This document shows, one piece after another, positions 7,638 to 15,158 of a stretch of 20,877 nucleotides of DNA. Numbering within the stretch: the stretch's first letter is position 1; every line of letters begins with the position of its first letter. The DNA comes from Bacillota bacterium (lineage in GTDB: Bacteria; Bacillota; Clostridia; Christensenellales; CAG-138): contig JAEWQH010000051.1 of the NCBI GenBank assembly GCA_023399275.1, positions 1 to 20,877 of the forward strand, in the 5' to 3' direction. The notes below the pieces were generated by a model, which was not told the DNA's origin, searched no databases, and saw only the letters and a program-made list of their open reading frames with translations. Made by a program: the position numbers and the translations under genes.

Positions 7638-8672
7638 CTAGTTTATCACCGAGACGCTCGTTCCGTCAAGCAGCAGCGTGACGGTTCCGTCCTCATCCGT
7701 CCGGTAGACGGTGATGCCGCGCTCGCTGAGGCGATCCAGCAGCGACTGGTGCGGGTGGCCGTAGCTGTTGCCCGCGCCGACGCTGATGACGGCGATGGCG
7801 GGGGAAACCGCGTCGAGAAACTTATCATATGTTGCGTCCGCAGAGCCGTGGTGCGAGATCTTGAGCACATCCGCGCGGAAATAGTGGTTTGGCTGCGCTT
7901 TGAGCGCGAGCTTCTCGGCGAGCTTGGTCGCGTCTCCCGTGAACAGCACGGCCGTGTTGCCGTAGGAGACGCGGATGATGTAGCTCGTGTCGTTGAAGTC
8001 GTCGTAGACGGTGTCGTACGGCGAGAGGATGCGCACCTCGACCCGATCGTCCCACGCGATCAGCGTGTCGACCCCAGCGAGCGGCTGATGTACCGTTGCC
8101 TGGCTTTCCGAAAGCGCGTCGAGCAGCGCAAAATACGTTTCGCTCTCCGCCGCAAACGGCGGGTAGTAAAAATCTCCGATTGGGTAGGCGTCCACCACCT
8201 GAATCAATCCGCCGATGTGGTCCGCATGCAGATGCGAGGCGACGACCACGTCCAGCCCGGCGACGTTAAGCGCGGTGAGATAGCGGTCGATCACGGGGAA
8301 CGCGCTCTCGGGCCCGCCATCGATCAACATCGTCTTGCCGGAAGGCGAGCGTAAAAATGCGCTGTCCCCCTGGCCGACATCCAAAAAGGAGACCAGCAGT
8401 CCGCTGTCGGGCGCGGATGTCGGCGCGCCGGCGCCGGCGGATTCGCCGGAGACGGCTGCAGCCGGCACGGGCGAGAGGGAGGGCGCGGCCGCCTCGCCGG
8501 TGAAGGACCGGCGCAACAGCATAAAGAGGATGGAAAACACGGCGAGCAGCACGACGAGCAGCACCACGATCGTGATACGCTCCCTGCGCTTTGCCGTGCG
8601 CTGCGCCGGTGAATCGGCAGGCTCCCAGCCTTCGTTTGGATCCTGATTGAATATCGCTCCCATAGCAGACAT
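7638..8672 (-). CDS. Membrane-anchored ComEC/Rec2-like metallo-beta-lactamase-fold hydrolase
   Basis: The 344-residue product has one N-terminal transmembrane anchor (about 33-53) after a charged cytoplasmic tail. An Ala/Pro/Ser-rich linker (about 57-90) follows, then a metallo-beta-lactamase domain outside the cell. FLDVGQGDS (96-104), LIDGG (116-120), SHLHADHIGG (146-155, metal ligands His147, His149, Asp151, His152), FTGDA (244-248) and SHHGS (273-277) match the nuclease-like domain of ComEC/Rec2. The ComEC channel domain is absent, so it is one of the free-standing ComEC-like hydrolases; the substrate may be DNA or a phosphodiester but is unknown. ATG 8672 is chosen; ATG 8663 and ATG 8687 are also in frame, and none has a clear ribosome binding site. 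It diverges from the GntR operon. The pheS promoter overlaps its last codons. Confidence 0.85.
   Translation of the reverse strand: MSAMGAIFNQDPNEGWEPADSPAQRTAKRRERITIVVLLVVLLAVFSILFMLLRRSFTGEAAAPSLSPVPAAAVSGESAGAGAPTSAPDSGLLVSFLDVGQGDSAFLRSPSGKTMLIDGGPESAFPVIDRYLTALNVAGLDVVVASHLHADHIGGLIQVVDAYPIGDFYYPPFAAESETYFALLDALSESQATVHQPLAGVDTLIAWDDRVEVRILSPYDTVYDDFNDTSYIIRVSYGNTAVLFTGDATKLAEKLALKAQPNHYFRADVLKISHHGSADATYDKFLDAVSPAIAVISVGAGNSYGHPHQSLLDRLSERGITVYRTDEDGTVTLLLDGTSVSVIN
7640..7669 (-). promoter_or_regulatory. Promoter of the T-box-pheST transcript
   Basis: On the minus strand TTGACG (7669-7664) and TAAACT (7645-7640) are 18 bases apart. The promoter overlaps the last codons of the preceding hydrolase gene, whose stop codon is at 7640-7638. 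The predicted +1 is near 7633, placing the start just before T-box Stem I. Confidence 0.65.
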
Positions 8673-8780
8673 TTTATCACGGCGCATCCGCGAAATACAG
8701 CGGTAAAAAATGCCGAATACCGCGGATTGCCCGATCGCCGGCAAAAGCCGTATATCTACGGCAAAATTGATCATTTGCAC

Positions 8781-8809
8781 TTGACAATCTGCGGAATCCG
8801 AAGTAATAT
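8781..8809 (+). promoter_or_regulatory. Near-consensus promoter of the GntR-ABC operon
   Basis: TTGACA (8781-8786) and TAATAT (8804-8809) are separated by exactly 17 bases. Transcription would begin around 8815-8817, inside a perfect inverted repeat. Confidence 0.85.
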
Positions 8810-8813
8810 TCAA

Positions 8814-8836
8814 GTGTACTATAACGGATAGTACAC
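8814..8836 (+). promoter_or_regulatory. Putative operator of the GntR/YtrA-type repressor
   Basis: The arms GTGTACTAT (8814-8822) and ATAGTACAC (8828-8836) form a perfect 9-bp inverted repeat around a 5-base centre. It begins five bases after the -10 box and covers the expected start of transcription, a position suited to repression. The first gene of the operon encodes a GntR-type DNA-binding protein, so autoregulation is the obvious reading. Binding itself is inferred. Confidence 0.8.
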
Positions 8837-8861
8837 CAATCCTCGCAAAGGAGGCAGCGCG

Positions 8862-9239
8862 ATGTTCCAAATTGACCGGTTCGGACGTACGCCGATCTAC
8901 GAACAAATCATCGACCAGACACAGCGGCTGATCGCTTCCGGCATCCTAAAGGAAGGCGACCAGCTTCCTTCCGTGCGGATGCTTTCGCAGGAGCTCTCGG
9001 TCAATCCCAATACGTTGCAAAAGGCGTACAGCGAACTGGAGCGTCGGGGGCTTTGCGTCAGCGCGCCCGGAAACGGCAGGTTTGTCACCGCGGACGCGGC
9101 CCGCATCGTCGGGGAAGGGCTCAAGGAGCGGCTGGATGAGATCCGCCGCATCGCGGAGGAGCTCTGCGCGGCTGGCATGCCGTTTGAGCGGGTACAGGAA
9201 TCGGTCAACGCTGCCTATGGAAAGGAAATCAAGCCATGA
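8862..9239 (+). CDS. GntR-family transcriptional regulator, YtrA subfamily
   Basis: The 125-residue protein has an N-terminal winged helix-turn-helix (about 8-76). It shows the GntR signature GRTPIYEQIIDQ, the phrase GDQLPSVRMLSQELSVNPNT (recognition helix) and GLCVSAPGNGRFV (wing). The short C-terminal part (about 80-120) is one or two helices rather than a FadR- or UbiC-type ligand domain, which is the mark of the YtrA subfamily that controls neighbouring ABC transporter genes. AAAGGAGG at 8847-8854 and ATG 8862 set the start. Its stop codon overlaps the ATPase start by ATGA, so translation is probably coupled. A perfect palindrome over the operon's predicted transcription start is its likely binding site. 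The inducer is unknown; relatives often respond to cell-wall-active compounds. Confidence 0.93.
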   Translation: MFQIDRFGRTPIYEQIIDQTQRLIASGILKEGDQLPSVRMLSQELSVNPNTLQKAYSELERRGLCVSAPGNGRFVTADAARIVGEGLKERLDEIRRIAEELCAAGMPFERVQESVNAAYGKEIKP

Positions 9240-10153
9240 TAAAAGCGCGTAAACTGACCAAGCGCTTTGGGAACGTGGAAGCGCTCGTCAATCTCGATTG
9301 CAACATCCCGCAGGGATGTATCTACGGCCTCGTTGGGGCAAACGGCGCGGGCAAGAGCACGTTTTTACGGCTCTGCAACGGCATCTACCAGCCGGACGGC
9401 GGGCATATCTCCATCAACGGCGGAGAGGTGTTTGACAACCCCGCCGTGAAGGCGCACTGTGTCTTCGTGCCGGACGAGCTGTATTTTTTGCCGCAGAGCA
9501 ATCTCAACCGCATGGCGTTGCTGTATGAATCCATGTATCCGCAGTTTTCAAACGAGCGCTTCGCCGAGCTTTGCGATGCGTTTAAACTGGAGCGCGCGCG
9601 CCAGCTGAACACGTTTTCGAAAGGGATGCGCAGGCAGGCGGCGACGATACTCGCGCTGGCATCCATGACGGACTATGTGTTTTTCGACGAGACGTTTGAC
9701 GGGCTGGATCCCGTCATGCGCAATCTCGTCAAAGGCATGCTCTACGACGACGTGCTGCAGCGCGGCTGCACGGCCGTGGTCACGAGCCACAGCCTGCGGG
9801 AACTGGAGGACACCTGCGACCAACTCGCGCTTCTGTATCAGGGCGGCATCGTGTTTGAAAGCGACGTGCAAAACCTCAAGACCTCGCTCTTCAAGGTGCA
9901 GGTCGCCTTTTTGGAGGACTACGACCGCACGCACTTCGACGGGCTGGAGATCCTCTCCTTTGTCAAGCAGGGCAGCGTGGCGAACATGATCATCCGCGGG
10001 GATAGCGCCAAGTCAAAGGCGGTCATTGCGGCGCAGAGCCCGCTGCTGCTCGAAATCCTCCCGCTGACGCTGGAGGAGGTATTCCTGTATGAGATGGAGG
10101 CGCTGGGCTACTCATTTGAAGCCCCGGCCCTGAAAGGAGGCGAACGCGTATGA
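9236..10153 (+). CDS. ABC transporter ATP-binding protein, YtrB-like
   Basis: This 305-residue ATPase drives the permease encoded next. The Walker A motif is GANGAGKST (34-42), the signature FSKGM (127-131) replaces LSGGQ, Walker B with the catalytic glutamate is YVFFDE (147-152), the D-loop is GLD (156-158), and the switch histidine is His185 in TSHS. The usual Q-loop glutamine is not obvious (FVPDELYF, about 77-84), as in several YtrB-type ATPases. After about residue 205 a C-terminal extension of some 100 residues is present, as in antibiotic-export ABC2-type systems. The start overlaps the regulator stop by ATGA, and its own stop overlaps the permease ATG the same way. The three-gene arrangement suggests export or sensing of an envelope-active compound, but no substrate can be named. 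Confidence 0.93.
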   Translation: MIKARKLTKRFGNVEALVNLDCNIPQGCIYGLVGANGAGKSTFLRLCNGIYQPDGGHISINGGEVFDNPAVKAHCVFVPDELYFLPQSNLNRMALLYESMYPQFSNERFAELCDAFKLERARQLNTFSKGMRRQAATILALASMTDYVFFDETFDGLDPVMRNLVKGMLYDDVLQRGCTAVVTSHSLRELEDTCDQLALLYQGGIVFESDVQNLKTSLFKVQVAFLEDYDRTHFDGLEILSFVKQGSVANMIIRGDSAKSKAVIAAQSPLLLEILPLTLEEVFLYEMEALGYSFEAPALKGGERV

Positions 10154-12456
10154 AGCCGTATCTTGAGTCCAGCCGTAGGATTGCGCGCGTCGGACTGATT
10201 CTCTTTGCGCTGAGCATGGTGGCGAGTGCGATCGTTTCCATCCAATATTGCACCGCTGTGAGCCATGCCAATGTGCCGAGCGTGACAAACATGTTCAGCC
10301 CGCTGATCGCATTTGTCTATATCGGCGGCGTCGCGCTGGCGATGGACGGGTTCTCTTTCCTCAATAAGCGCGCGGACAGCGACTATTATCACAGCCTGCC
10401 GGTATCGCGCCGGAAGCTCTTTTGGGCGATTACACTCGGGGCGCTGACCTGGATCGTGTCGACGGTGCTCGGCAGCGTGCTGCTGACCGTCATCATCTTC
10501 ACCCTGACCAAAACGCCGTTTGTGCAGCTCTACGCGCTCGTTGCGGTGCCGTTCTTTACGATAGCGGCCCTGCTGGTATTTGCCGCCGCGGCGATCGCCA
10601 TGAGCCTGACGGGCACGGCGCTCACCGGGCTCGGGCTGACGGTGCTCGTATTCGGCCTGCTGCGCTTTGTGCAGTTTTCCGTCGCGCGCGGCATCGTCGC
10701 CAATGCGCAGATCATCGGCTGGCTCGATCTGCCGTGGTATCTCACACCGGTTACCAATATCGCCACGGGTCAGCTTGCGCAGTTGCTTCGGCCGATGCTG
10801 CGCCAGACGCTCTATTCGCCGTTCAACATGCTCTACTCCGCACTGCTGGCAGGAGCCGAGCTGTTTCTAGCGCGCGTGCTCTTTGCGCGCAGGCCCTCCG
10901 AGCTCGCTGAGCACGGCGCAAAGAACGTCGCGTTGCAGACCGGGTTTGCCTGTGCCGCCGTGATACCGATCGTGATGCTGTTTGCCTCCGGTATCGTCAA
11001 GCAACGCAACGTCGGGTTCCCCGTCGTGGCGGGGGTGGCCGCGGGCGTCTATCTGATCTACCAAGGCGTCGCGCTGCGATCCACGAGGAAGGTGCTGCTC
11101 TCGCTGCCGTGGCTGCTCGTGCCGCTGGCCGTCGGCGTGGCGGGCTATTACGGAACGCTTGGCGCGGCGTCCGCCATGCAGAACTATGTTCCGAGCGCGC
11201 AGGACGTAGCCTACGTTCAGTTTACGGGTGGAAGCCGCGGCTCGGAGTCGATCTCATATCAGGAGTATCGGGTGTCGCAGGTGCGTTTTACGCAGGACGA
11301 CGTCATACAGTATGCGGTGGATACGCTGCAGGACAACGTCTCTACGATCCGCACGTCCGGCTACCTGAACTATTCCTACGACTACGAGGCGGGTTATCTG
11401 CTCGAAACGCAGCCGGTGAAGTTCGTTTTAAAAAACGGCAGGACGGTCAGCCGCGTGCTGACCTTCCTCAACCAGAATACGCTTTTGACCTATAGCTTGC
11501 AAAACAGCGCGTTTGAAGAGGCGATCCGCTCGCTGCCGCCACAGAGCGCCGTGTGCTATCTGCAGGGGGACGACCCCTATAAGGGTGGGTACGCAGCCGG
11601 CAGCCGCGTGCTGAGTGCGTTTTACGAGGAACTGCCGACGGCGGATTATCCTGCAAACGGAAGATATACTTACTACGACCCGCTGGTGCAGTACAACGTG
11701 GACGACGAGCAGATCTTCGGATCGATCACGGCAAGCGGCTATATCGGAATGACGCGGTTTTCGGACTACTACAACATCCGCCGTGGCATGCCGAAAACGG
11801 CGTCGGCCTGGATGAGCTACCAAAACAGCCGCAGCAAGGGAGAGTATCTCGACCTGATGCAGCAGATGCTCAAAAAGTCCGCTACCCTGACCGACGAGAT
11901 GGATTACTTCAACTTCGACATGACGTTTTATAACGTGCCGATGTCCGACGGGACGAAACAGGTGGCTTCGTTCTACTTCAGCAGCTCGATGGGCGATGGG
12001 ACGGACGAGCTCAAAGAGCAGCTCCAGCCGCTGATGGAAGAGCTTGTTTCCCTGCTGCTGCGCAGTGAACCGACCATCGACCCGAACGCGCTTTGCGTCT
12101 ACACAAACTGGAGCGGACGCGTGCATAAGGACGACGGGACGTACTATGGCGCGGAGATCCTTGCCGAGCAGATGGCGACGAATGAAAAGGAGACGTTTGT
12201 CTCCGGCGGCAGCATCTACTACGTAAGCGACGGCAGCATCGTCTACGGCGGCGTGAGCGGAGCGATCACTTCGTACAACCCTTGCTACCGCACGTTTGCG
12301 GCGGAGGATCAGGCGCGGTTGCTGGAGATCCTGCAGCAGTGGAATGAGCTGCAGGACGAGTTCAACTACAGGTACTATGGCAGTTCGTCGGGGGATGGCC
12401 CGATAATAGGCTCCAACGCGCCCTACGCAACGCCGACGCCCGCACCCATGGGCTGA
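10150..12456 (+). CDS. ABC transporter permease with large C-terminal extracytoplasmic domain
   Basis: The 768-residue protein has an N-terminal membrane half of about nine hydrophobic segments (near 14-35, 48-66, 92-120, 126-150, 152-175, 225-245, 262-280, 290-310 and 317-335). It includes DSDYYHSLPVSRRKLFWA (about 77-93), typical of ABC2-type permeases beside YtrB-like ATPases. The remaining 430 residues lack hydrophobic segments and are rich in Tyr, Asp, Ser and Gly, so they should lie outside the cell. This resembles permeases annotated with DUF6449-type tails, though I cannot confirm that. Unlike YtrC/YtrD, where two permeases are encoded, only one permease gene is present; it probably forms a homodimer. 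An ATGA overlap joins it to the ATPase gene, and an intrinsic terminator lies 23 bases after the stop. Confidence 0.88.
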   Translation: MKPYLESSRRIARVGLILFALSMVASAIVSIQYCTAVSHANVPSVTNMFSPLIAFVYIGGVALAMDGFSFLNKRADSDYYHSLPVSRRKLFWAITLGALTWIVSTVLGSVLLTVIIFTLTKTPFVQLYALVAVPFFTIAALLVFAAAAIAMSLTGTALTGLGLTVLVFGLLRFVQFSVARGIVANAQIIGWLDLPWYLTPVTNIATGQLAQLLRPMLRQTLYSPFNMLYSALLAGAELFLARVLFARRPSELAEHGAKNVALQTGFACAAVIPIVMLFASGIVKQRNVGFPVVAGVAAGVYLIYQGVALRSTRKVLLSLPWLLVPLAVGVAGYYGTLGAASAMQNYVPSAQDVAYVQFTGGSRGSESISYQEYRVSQVRFTQDDVIQYAVDTLQDNVSTIRTSGYLNYSYDYEAGYLLETQPVKFVLKNGRTVSRVLTFLNQNTLLTYSLQNSAFEEAIRSLPPQSAVCYLQGDDPYKGGYAAGSRVLSAFYEELPTADYPANGRYTYYDPLVQYNVDDEQIFGSITASGYIGMTRFSDYYNIRRGMPKTASAWMSYQNSRSKGEYLDLMQQMLKKSATLTDEMDYFNFDMTFYNVPMSDGTKQVASFYFSSSMGDGTDELKEQLQPLMEELVSLLLRSEPTIDPNALCVYTNWSGRVHKDDGTYYGAEILAEQMATNEKETFVSGGSIYYVSDGSIVYGGVSGAITSYNPCYRTFAAEDQARLLEILQQWNELQDEFNYRYYGSSSGDGPIIGSNAPYATPTPAPMG

Positions 12457-12478
12457 CGGGCGACGAGCCGGATGCTTC

Positions 12479-12515
12479 AACGCCGCCGCGAACCGAAAAC
12501 GCGGCGGTGTTTTTT
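12479..12515 (+). terminator. Intrinsic terminator of the GntR-ABC operon
   Basis: CGCCGCCGCG (12481-12490) pairs with CGCGGCGGTG (12500-12509), with one G-U pair, around a 9-base loop; AA/TT extend the base of the stem. A run of six T follows at 12510-12515. Confidence 0.9.
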
Positions 12516-12543
12516 GCGCAGAGCCTGCGCGGTGTGGTATAAT
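12514..12543 (+). promoter_or_regulatory. Possible extended -10 promoter for the tag gene
   Basis: TATAAT at 12538-12543 is preceded by TGG, giving an extended -10 (TGnTATAAT). The -35 is weak: TTGCGC at 12514-12519 with an 18-base spacer. Transcription would begin near 12550, some 39 bases before the GTG start and directly after a terminator. Confidence 0.6.
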
Positions 12544-12588
12544 CGTTACTGCTTTACGACAACAGACGGGGAAAGGCGGGCGCGCGGC

Positions 12589-13185
12589 GTGGAACGGATC
12601 AACCGGTGCTTCTGGGTCAGGGAGGACAGCGCGCTCTATTGCGCGTATCACGATTTGGAGTGGGGCACGCCGATTCGGGATGACCAGGCGATGTACGAGC
12701 TGTTTTTGCTGGAGCTGTTTCAGGCGGGGCTTTCGTGGATCACACTGTTGAAAAAACGCGAAGCGTTCCGTGCTGCGTTCGATGGCTTCGACGTGGACAA
12801 GATCGCCGCATACGGAGCGGAAAAGATCGAAGCGCTGATGTGCGATGCGGGCATCATCCGCAGCCGCGGGAAGATTACGGCCGCGGTGCACAATGCGAAG
12901 ATCGTGCTCGAGCTCCGGCGGGAGTTTGGTTCGTTTTGCGGCTATCTGTGGGGCTTCTCCGGCGGGAAAGTCGTGCTCAGTCCGGCCGGGACGCCTCGCG
13001 CGACAAGCCCGCTGTCCGATCACATCTCGTCGGATATGAAGCGGCGTGGCATACGCTACGCAGGCTCGGTGACGATCCATTCCTTCTTGCAGGCTGCGGG
13101 CATTGTCAACGAGCATGAGCACGCGTGCTTTCGCTACGCCGAGCTGATGGAGGCCTGCGGCGAGGAGAATACGCTGCGGCAATAG
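12589..13185 (+). CDS. tag: DNA-3-methyladenine glycosylase I
   Basis: The 198-residue enzyme excises 3-methyladenine from alkylated DNA in base excision repair. RCFWV..DSALYCAYHDLEWG (6-26) and QAGLSWITLLKKRE (45-58) are Tag hallmarks. The zinc site of E. coli Tag (Cys4, His17, His175, Cys179) is matched by Cys7, His21, His176 and Cys180; the first Cys-His distance is one residue longer than in E. coli. Length is normal for the family. The GTG at 12589 is selected because Tag proteins begin just before the RC motif. The open frame extends upstream to 12472 but that part spans the terminator stem. The ribosome binding site is only moderate (GGGGAAAGG, about 12 bases away). A methyltransferase gene follows by 47 bases. 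Confidence 0.93.
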   Translation: MERINRCFWVREDSALYCAYHDLEWGTPIRDDQAMYELFLLELFQAGLSWITLLKKREAFRAAFDGFDVDKIAAYGAEKIEALMCDAGIIRSRGKITAAVHNAKIVLELRREFGSFCGYLWGFSGGKVVLSPAGTPRATSPLSDHISSDMKRRGIRYAGSVTIHSFLQAAGIVNEHEHACFRYAELMEACGEENTLRQ

Positions 13186-13232
13186 CGCGTCGGAGCGCAG
13201 AGAACAAACGACGACGGGAGAAACGGGGATTC

Positions 13233-13922
13233 GTGGGAGATTTTGGTTGGACGGACGCGCAGATCCGCTGGGCGGGCGACGCGTCGAAAAGGAGCAAGCT
13301 GTACTATTGGATCGCAGAGCATATCTCGGCCTACCTGCCGCCATCCGCGCGGGTTTTTAACGCGGGCGGCGGGCTCGGGGATCTCGCGGTGTGGCTTTCG
13401 TACCATGTGGAGCAGGTCACGGTGATCGAAAAGGATCCAAAGGCGGTTGCCGCGCTGCGCGCGCGATGCCCGCACAACGTGGTTGCGATTCTGGGAGACG
13501 TGCTCGCCTATTCGCCGGATAAGCTCTACGACGCGCTGGTGCTCTACGAGATCGGCGGAGCGGAGCGGGTGCTGCCGATCGTGCGCGAGCTTTCGCGCGC
13601 AAAGACATTTCTGCTGCTTTCGCGGGAGACGGCGCAGGGCGAAGCGGATATCCGCGAGCTGACGGATATGCTCAAACGTGCGGGCGTGCCGTTTGTTTAC
13701 GAACCGCTTGAGCAGGAGCACGTGCAGCCATTTTTCTCGCGCGAGGAGGCGAAGGCGTATTTCCTCGCCGAGCAAGGCCGCGCGGTTGCGGACGATGCGC
13801 TGGACGGCCTGCTGCGTGCCGGTGGGGACGCCGCGCTGCCGCTGGAGCTTTGCGAGCGGAGAAAACTCGGTATGATCGTATTCGACGCGGCAAACCCCGC
13901 GCTGAAGAAGCTGAGCATCTGA
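13233..13922 (+). CDS. Class I SAM-dependent methyltransferase, substrate unknown
   Basis: This 229-residue protein has a Rossmann-type methyltransferase core. ARVFNAGGGLGDLAVWLS (39-56) is motif I, with an unusual Asn-Ala-Gly start in place of Asp/Glu-x-Gly. VTVIEKDPKAV (62-72) contains the acidic residue that would hold the SAM ribose, and AILGDVLAYSP (85-95) fits motif II. The region LVLYEIGG (102-109) sits where a catalytic motif IV would be but lacks NPPY or DPPY, so it is probably not an N6-adenine DNA methylase. The last 90 residues are helical and charged. The GTG at 13233 is chosen because it yields a protein starting at the domain; the site GGGAGAAACGGGG lies before it. It is 47 bases from tag and 19 bases from the XdhC gene, so the three are probably one unit. 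Confidence 0.7.
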   Translation: MGDFGWTDAQIRWAGDASKRSKLYYWIAEHISAYLPPSARVFNAGGGLGDLAVWLSYHVEQVTVIEKDPKAVAALRARCPHNVVAILGDVLAYSPDKLYDALVLYEIGGAERVLPIVRELSRAKTFLLLSRETAQGEADIRELTDMLKRAGVPFVYEPLEQEHVQPFFSREEAKAYFLAEQGRAVADDALDGLLRAGGDAALPLELCERRKLGMIVFDAANPALKKLSI

Positions 13923-13941
13923 ATCGATTCGGAGGGCGCAA

Positions 13942-14922
13942 ATGGATCAGCAGTTGATCGCGGCCATCGAGGCCGAGCTTGACGCAGGCCGCCGCTGTAT
14001 GCTTGCAACGATTCTGGAGCAGGATGGCAGTGCGCCGCGCGGCGCCGGAACCGCGATGGTCGTCTTTGCTGCAGGCGGGCAGACGGGCACGGTGGGCGGC
14101 GGTTCCATGGAGTACCGCGTCAGGTGCGACGCGCTGGAGCTGCTCGGTCAGGAGGCATGCGCGCTGCGTCGCTATGAGATCCATGCCGACGACAAGCAGG
14201 CCTACTCCGGCGGCGTTACCATTCTGTTCCGATGGTTTGCGGGTGAGGCAGGGCAAGCGCTCGCGGCGGATATGCGCCGCGCGCTCGATTCCGGGGAGGA
14301 CGCATACCTGACCTGCCGGATGGCGGAGGGGGGTGCGCCGGAGTCCGCCGTGCGGTATGCGCATGGGCTCTGCCTGGACTGCGGCATAGCCTGCCCGCCG
14401 AGTGCGGCCGTGCTGACGGGCGACGGGCCGCGTTGGTTTATCGAACCGCTGCTGCGCGCGCCGCGCGTCGTCATCCTCGGCGGCGGGCATGTGGCGCAAT
14501 GTATGGCGCGGCAACTCGGGTTGCTGGACTATCGCGTCTGGGTGGCGGAGGATCGTGCGGAGTTTGCGCGTCCGGAACTGTTTCCCGCGGCGGAGCGTGT
14601 GCTGCACTGCGGCTATGCGCGTGCGGAGGCGCAGCTGCAGCTGACGCGGCGGGACCACGCGATCGTTATGTCCCGCGGGCATGAGACGGATTATGAGATC
14701 CTTCGCTGGCTGCTGCGCTCGCAGGCGGACTATATCGGCTGCATCGGCAGCAGGAAAAAGATCGCGCTGACGAAGGAGCGGCTGCGGGCGGACGGCCTGA
14801 ACGAGGCAGAGCTTTCGCGGCTGCACGCGCCGATTGGGCTAGCCATCGGCGCCGAGACGCCCGCCGAGATCGCGGTCAGCGTGGCTGCGGAGCTGATTCG
14901 CCATTGCTACGGCAAAGAATAG
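13942..14922 (+). CDS. XdhC/CoxI-family molybdenum-hydroxylase maturation protein
   Basis: The 326-residue protein has an N-terminal XdhC/CoxI domain (about 10-100, with LEQDGSAPRGAGTAMVV and TGTVGGGSMEY) and a C-terminal Rossmann domain (about 173-325). The latter carries RVVILGGGHVAQ (175-186), IVMSRGHETDYE (241-252), YIGCIGSRKK (264-273) and IGLAIGAETPAEIAVSVAAEL. XdhC binds molybdenum cofactor and helps insert its sulfurated form into xanthine dehydrogenase and related hydroxylases. No hydroxylase genes occur in the window, so it may serve an enzyme encoded elsewhere, perhaps a purine hydroxylase. GGAGG lies about six bases before ATG 13942. The gene ends a probable three-gene unit and is followed by an intrinsic terminator. 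Confidence 0.9.
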   Translation: MDQQLIAAIEAELDAGRRCMLATILEQDGSAPRGAGTAMVVFAAGGQTGTVGGGSMEYRVRCDALELLGQEACALRRYEIHADDKQAYSGGVTILFRWFAGEAGQALAADMRRALDSGEDAYLTCRMAEGGAPESAVRYAHGLCLDCGIACPPSAAVLTGDGPRWFIEPLLRAPRVVILGGGHVAQCMARQLGLLDYRVWVAEDRAEFARPELFPAAERVLHCGYARAEAQLQLTRRDHAIVMSRGHETDYEILRWLLRSQADYIGCIGSRKKIALTKERLRADGLNEAELSRLHAPIGLAIGAETPAEIAVSVAAELIRHCYGKE

Positions 14923-14996
14923 AGCAAGCATACGACCGGTTTCTGTTGAAAAACGCCTTTGGCGATCGACCTTTCCAGTGCCTTTTTGCACGCTGC

Positions 14997-15022
14997 GCCC
15001 GCCGGATACGCGGGCTTTTTTG
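14997..15022 (+). terminator. Intrinsic terminator after the XdhC gene
   Basis: GCCCGC (14997-15002) pairs with GCGGGC (15010-15015) around a 7-base loop, followed directly by six T (15016-15021). It stands 75 bases after the stop codon; the intervening bases also hold small weaker hairpins. Confidence 0.8.
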
Positions 15023-15055
15023 TATACTTCGGTGTCAAAACGCGGTGGGGCACCC

Positions 15056-15085
15056 TTGTTTTTGCGCGCGGTTTCATGGTATATT
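15056..15085 (+). promoter_or_regulatory. Probable promoter of the PHP gene, possibly also of the ornithine operon
   Basis: TTGTTT (15056-15061) and TATATT (15080-15085) have an 18-base spacer, and TGG before the -10 gives an extended -10 element. The start would be near 15092, about 67 bases before ATG 15159. No terminator was found between the PHP gene and ord, so this promoter may also feed the ornithine genes. Confidence 0.6.
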
Positions 15086-15158
15086 GTATGAGCATTGAGC
15101 GGTTTTATGCAAAACAAAGCCGCGCCTTTTGCGCAAAAATCCGCTCTTGGAGGACGGC

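Noticed and set aside
11428..13344. A 638-codon open frame on the minus strand, opposite the permease and tag genes
   Set aside because: It spans two well-recognised genes and a terminator, is rich in Arg, Ala and His as expected of antisense frames in GC-rich DNA, and shows no domain.
13672..14826. A 384-codon open frame on the minus strand, opposite the XdhC gene
   Set aside because: Composition is dominated by Arg, Ala and His; the plus strand carries an evident XdhC protein.
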